Shown: in pieces, positions 6,548 through 6,651 of the stretch
How positions within the stretch are numbered: position 1 is the stretch's first letter
Layout of the letters: each line of letters starts with the position of its first letter
Origin: Pseudomonadota bacterium
GTDB lineage: Bacteria > Pseudomonadota > Gammaproteobacteria > UBA5335
Assembly: GCA_021783685.1 (NCBI GenBank)
Contig: JAJXTQ010000111.1
Location: forward strand, 1 to 6,651
Reading direction: 5' to 3'
DNA: 6,651 bases
The notes under the pieces: generated by a model
The model's database searches: none
Seen by the model: only the letters and a program-made list of their open reading frames with translations
What the model was told of the DNA's origin: nothing
Position numbers and translations under genes: made by a program

Positions 6548-6651
6548 GTGGTGCTCCCGCCAGCGGCCTTGAAGAGTTCGATGAATTCATCGAGGTCGGC
6601 TTGGTCATTGCCGGTTGTTTTCGGTGGAACTTGAGGCTTGATGCCGAGATA
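6544..6651 (-). CDS. C-terminal end of an upstream tail gene, possibly a tail assembly chaperone (partial)
   Basis: The minus strand is open from the window edge to a TGA at 6546-6544, giving the last 35 residues of a protein that starts outside the window. The visible part has a Pro/Thr/Lys-rich stretch (IKPQVPPKTTGN) followed by an acidic amphipathic helix (DLDEFIELFKAAGG) and a short polar tail. The stop overlaps the tape measure start in an ATGA arrangement, so the two genes are translationally coupled. Established knowledge: the gene just before a tape measure gene in siphophages and GTAs is usually a small tail assembly chaperone, often expressed with a programmed frameshift. That is the best positional guess, but 35 residues are too few to confirm the family, and any slippery site would lie outside the window. 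Confidence 0.7.
   Translation of the reverse strand, partial: YLGIKPQVPPKTTGNDQADLDEFIELFKAAGGSTT
6554..6558 (-). promoter_or_regulatory. Ribosome binding site of the tape measure gene
   Basis: GGGAG on the minus strand lies 6 nt before the ATG at 6547-6545, inside the last codons of the upstream gene. The spacing and match support this ATG as the true start. No earlier in-frame start is needed. Confidence 0.7.

Noticed and set aside
1..6651. Promoters, terminators, tRNA genes, CRISPR arrays, insertion sequences or attachment sites
   Set aside because: Coding is continuous with 3-nt gaps or overlaps, leaving no room for intergenic signals. I noticed no tandem direct repeats, cloverleaf sequences or transposase motifs.

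Overview
The window is a stretch of the tail-morphogenesis operon of a long-tailed (siphovirus-like) phage or prophage. All genes are on the minus strand, so the operon reads from right to left. The DNA is GC-rich, with the strongly GC-biased third codon positions typical of Proteobacteria. The gene order (small gene, tape measure protein, DUF2460 protein, DUF2163 protein) is the order of the tail-tip module of proteobacterial siphophages and of the alphaproteobacterial gene transfer agents (GTA orfg11, g12, g13). A proteobacterial host is therefore likely. I cannot tell from this window whether it is a free phage or a prophage, because no integrase, attachment site or host gene is visible.

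Layout in transcription order: (1) 6651-6544, the last 35 codons of a gene whose stop overlaps the next start as ATGA, possibly a tail assembly chaperone; (2) 6547-4250, a 765-residue tape measure protein; (3) 4246-296, a 1316-residue protein whose last ~200 residues are a complete DUF2460 distal-tail protein and whose first ~1100 residues are an unusual extension; (4) 292-1, the first 97 residues of a DUF2163 (BR0599-family) tail hub protein. Coding is essentially continuous. Both downstream junctions are TGA-NNN-ATG with 3-nt gaps, and no promoter or terminator is visible.

The main point of interest is gene 3. GTA-type DUF2460 proteins are about 200 residues. Here the domain carries a long N-terminal extension made of small beta modules common in phage adhesion proteins, a beta-sandwich region resembling carbohydrate-binding folds, and Trp/Tyr-rich helical segments suggesting an (alpha/alpha) toroid glycosidase or lyase. 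This looks like a tail-tip polysaccharide-binding or depolymerising device built into the distal tail protein. The DUF2460 domain also begins at an internal ATG (901-899) preceded by a good Shine-Dalgarno (GAGGA, 7-nt spacer). The gene may therefore make both the giant fusion and a stand-alone 201-residue distal tail protein.

How the parts probably work together: the tape measure protein sets tail length. The DUF2460 protein closes the tube at its distal end and carries the receptor- or polysaccharide-targeting extension. The DUF2163 protein forms the hub beneath it. A peptidase and a large tip protein would be expected beyond position 1.
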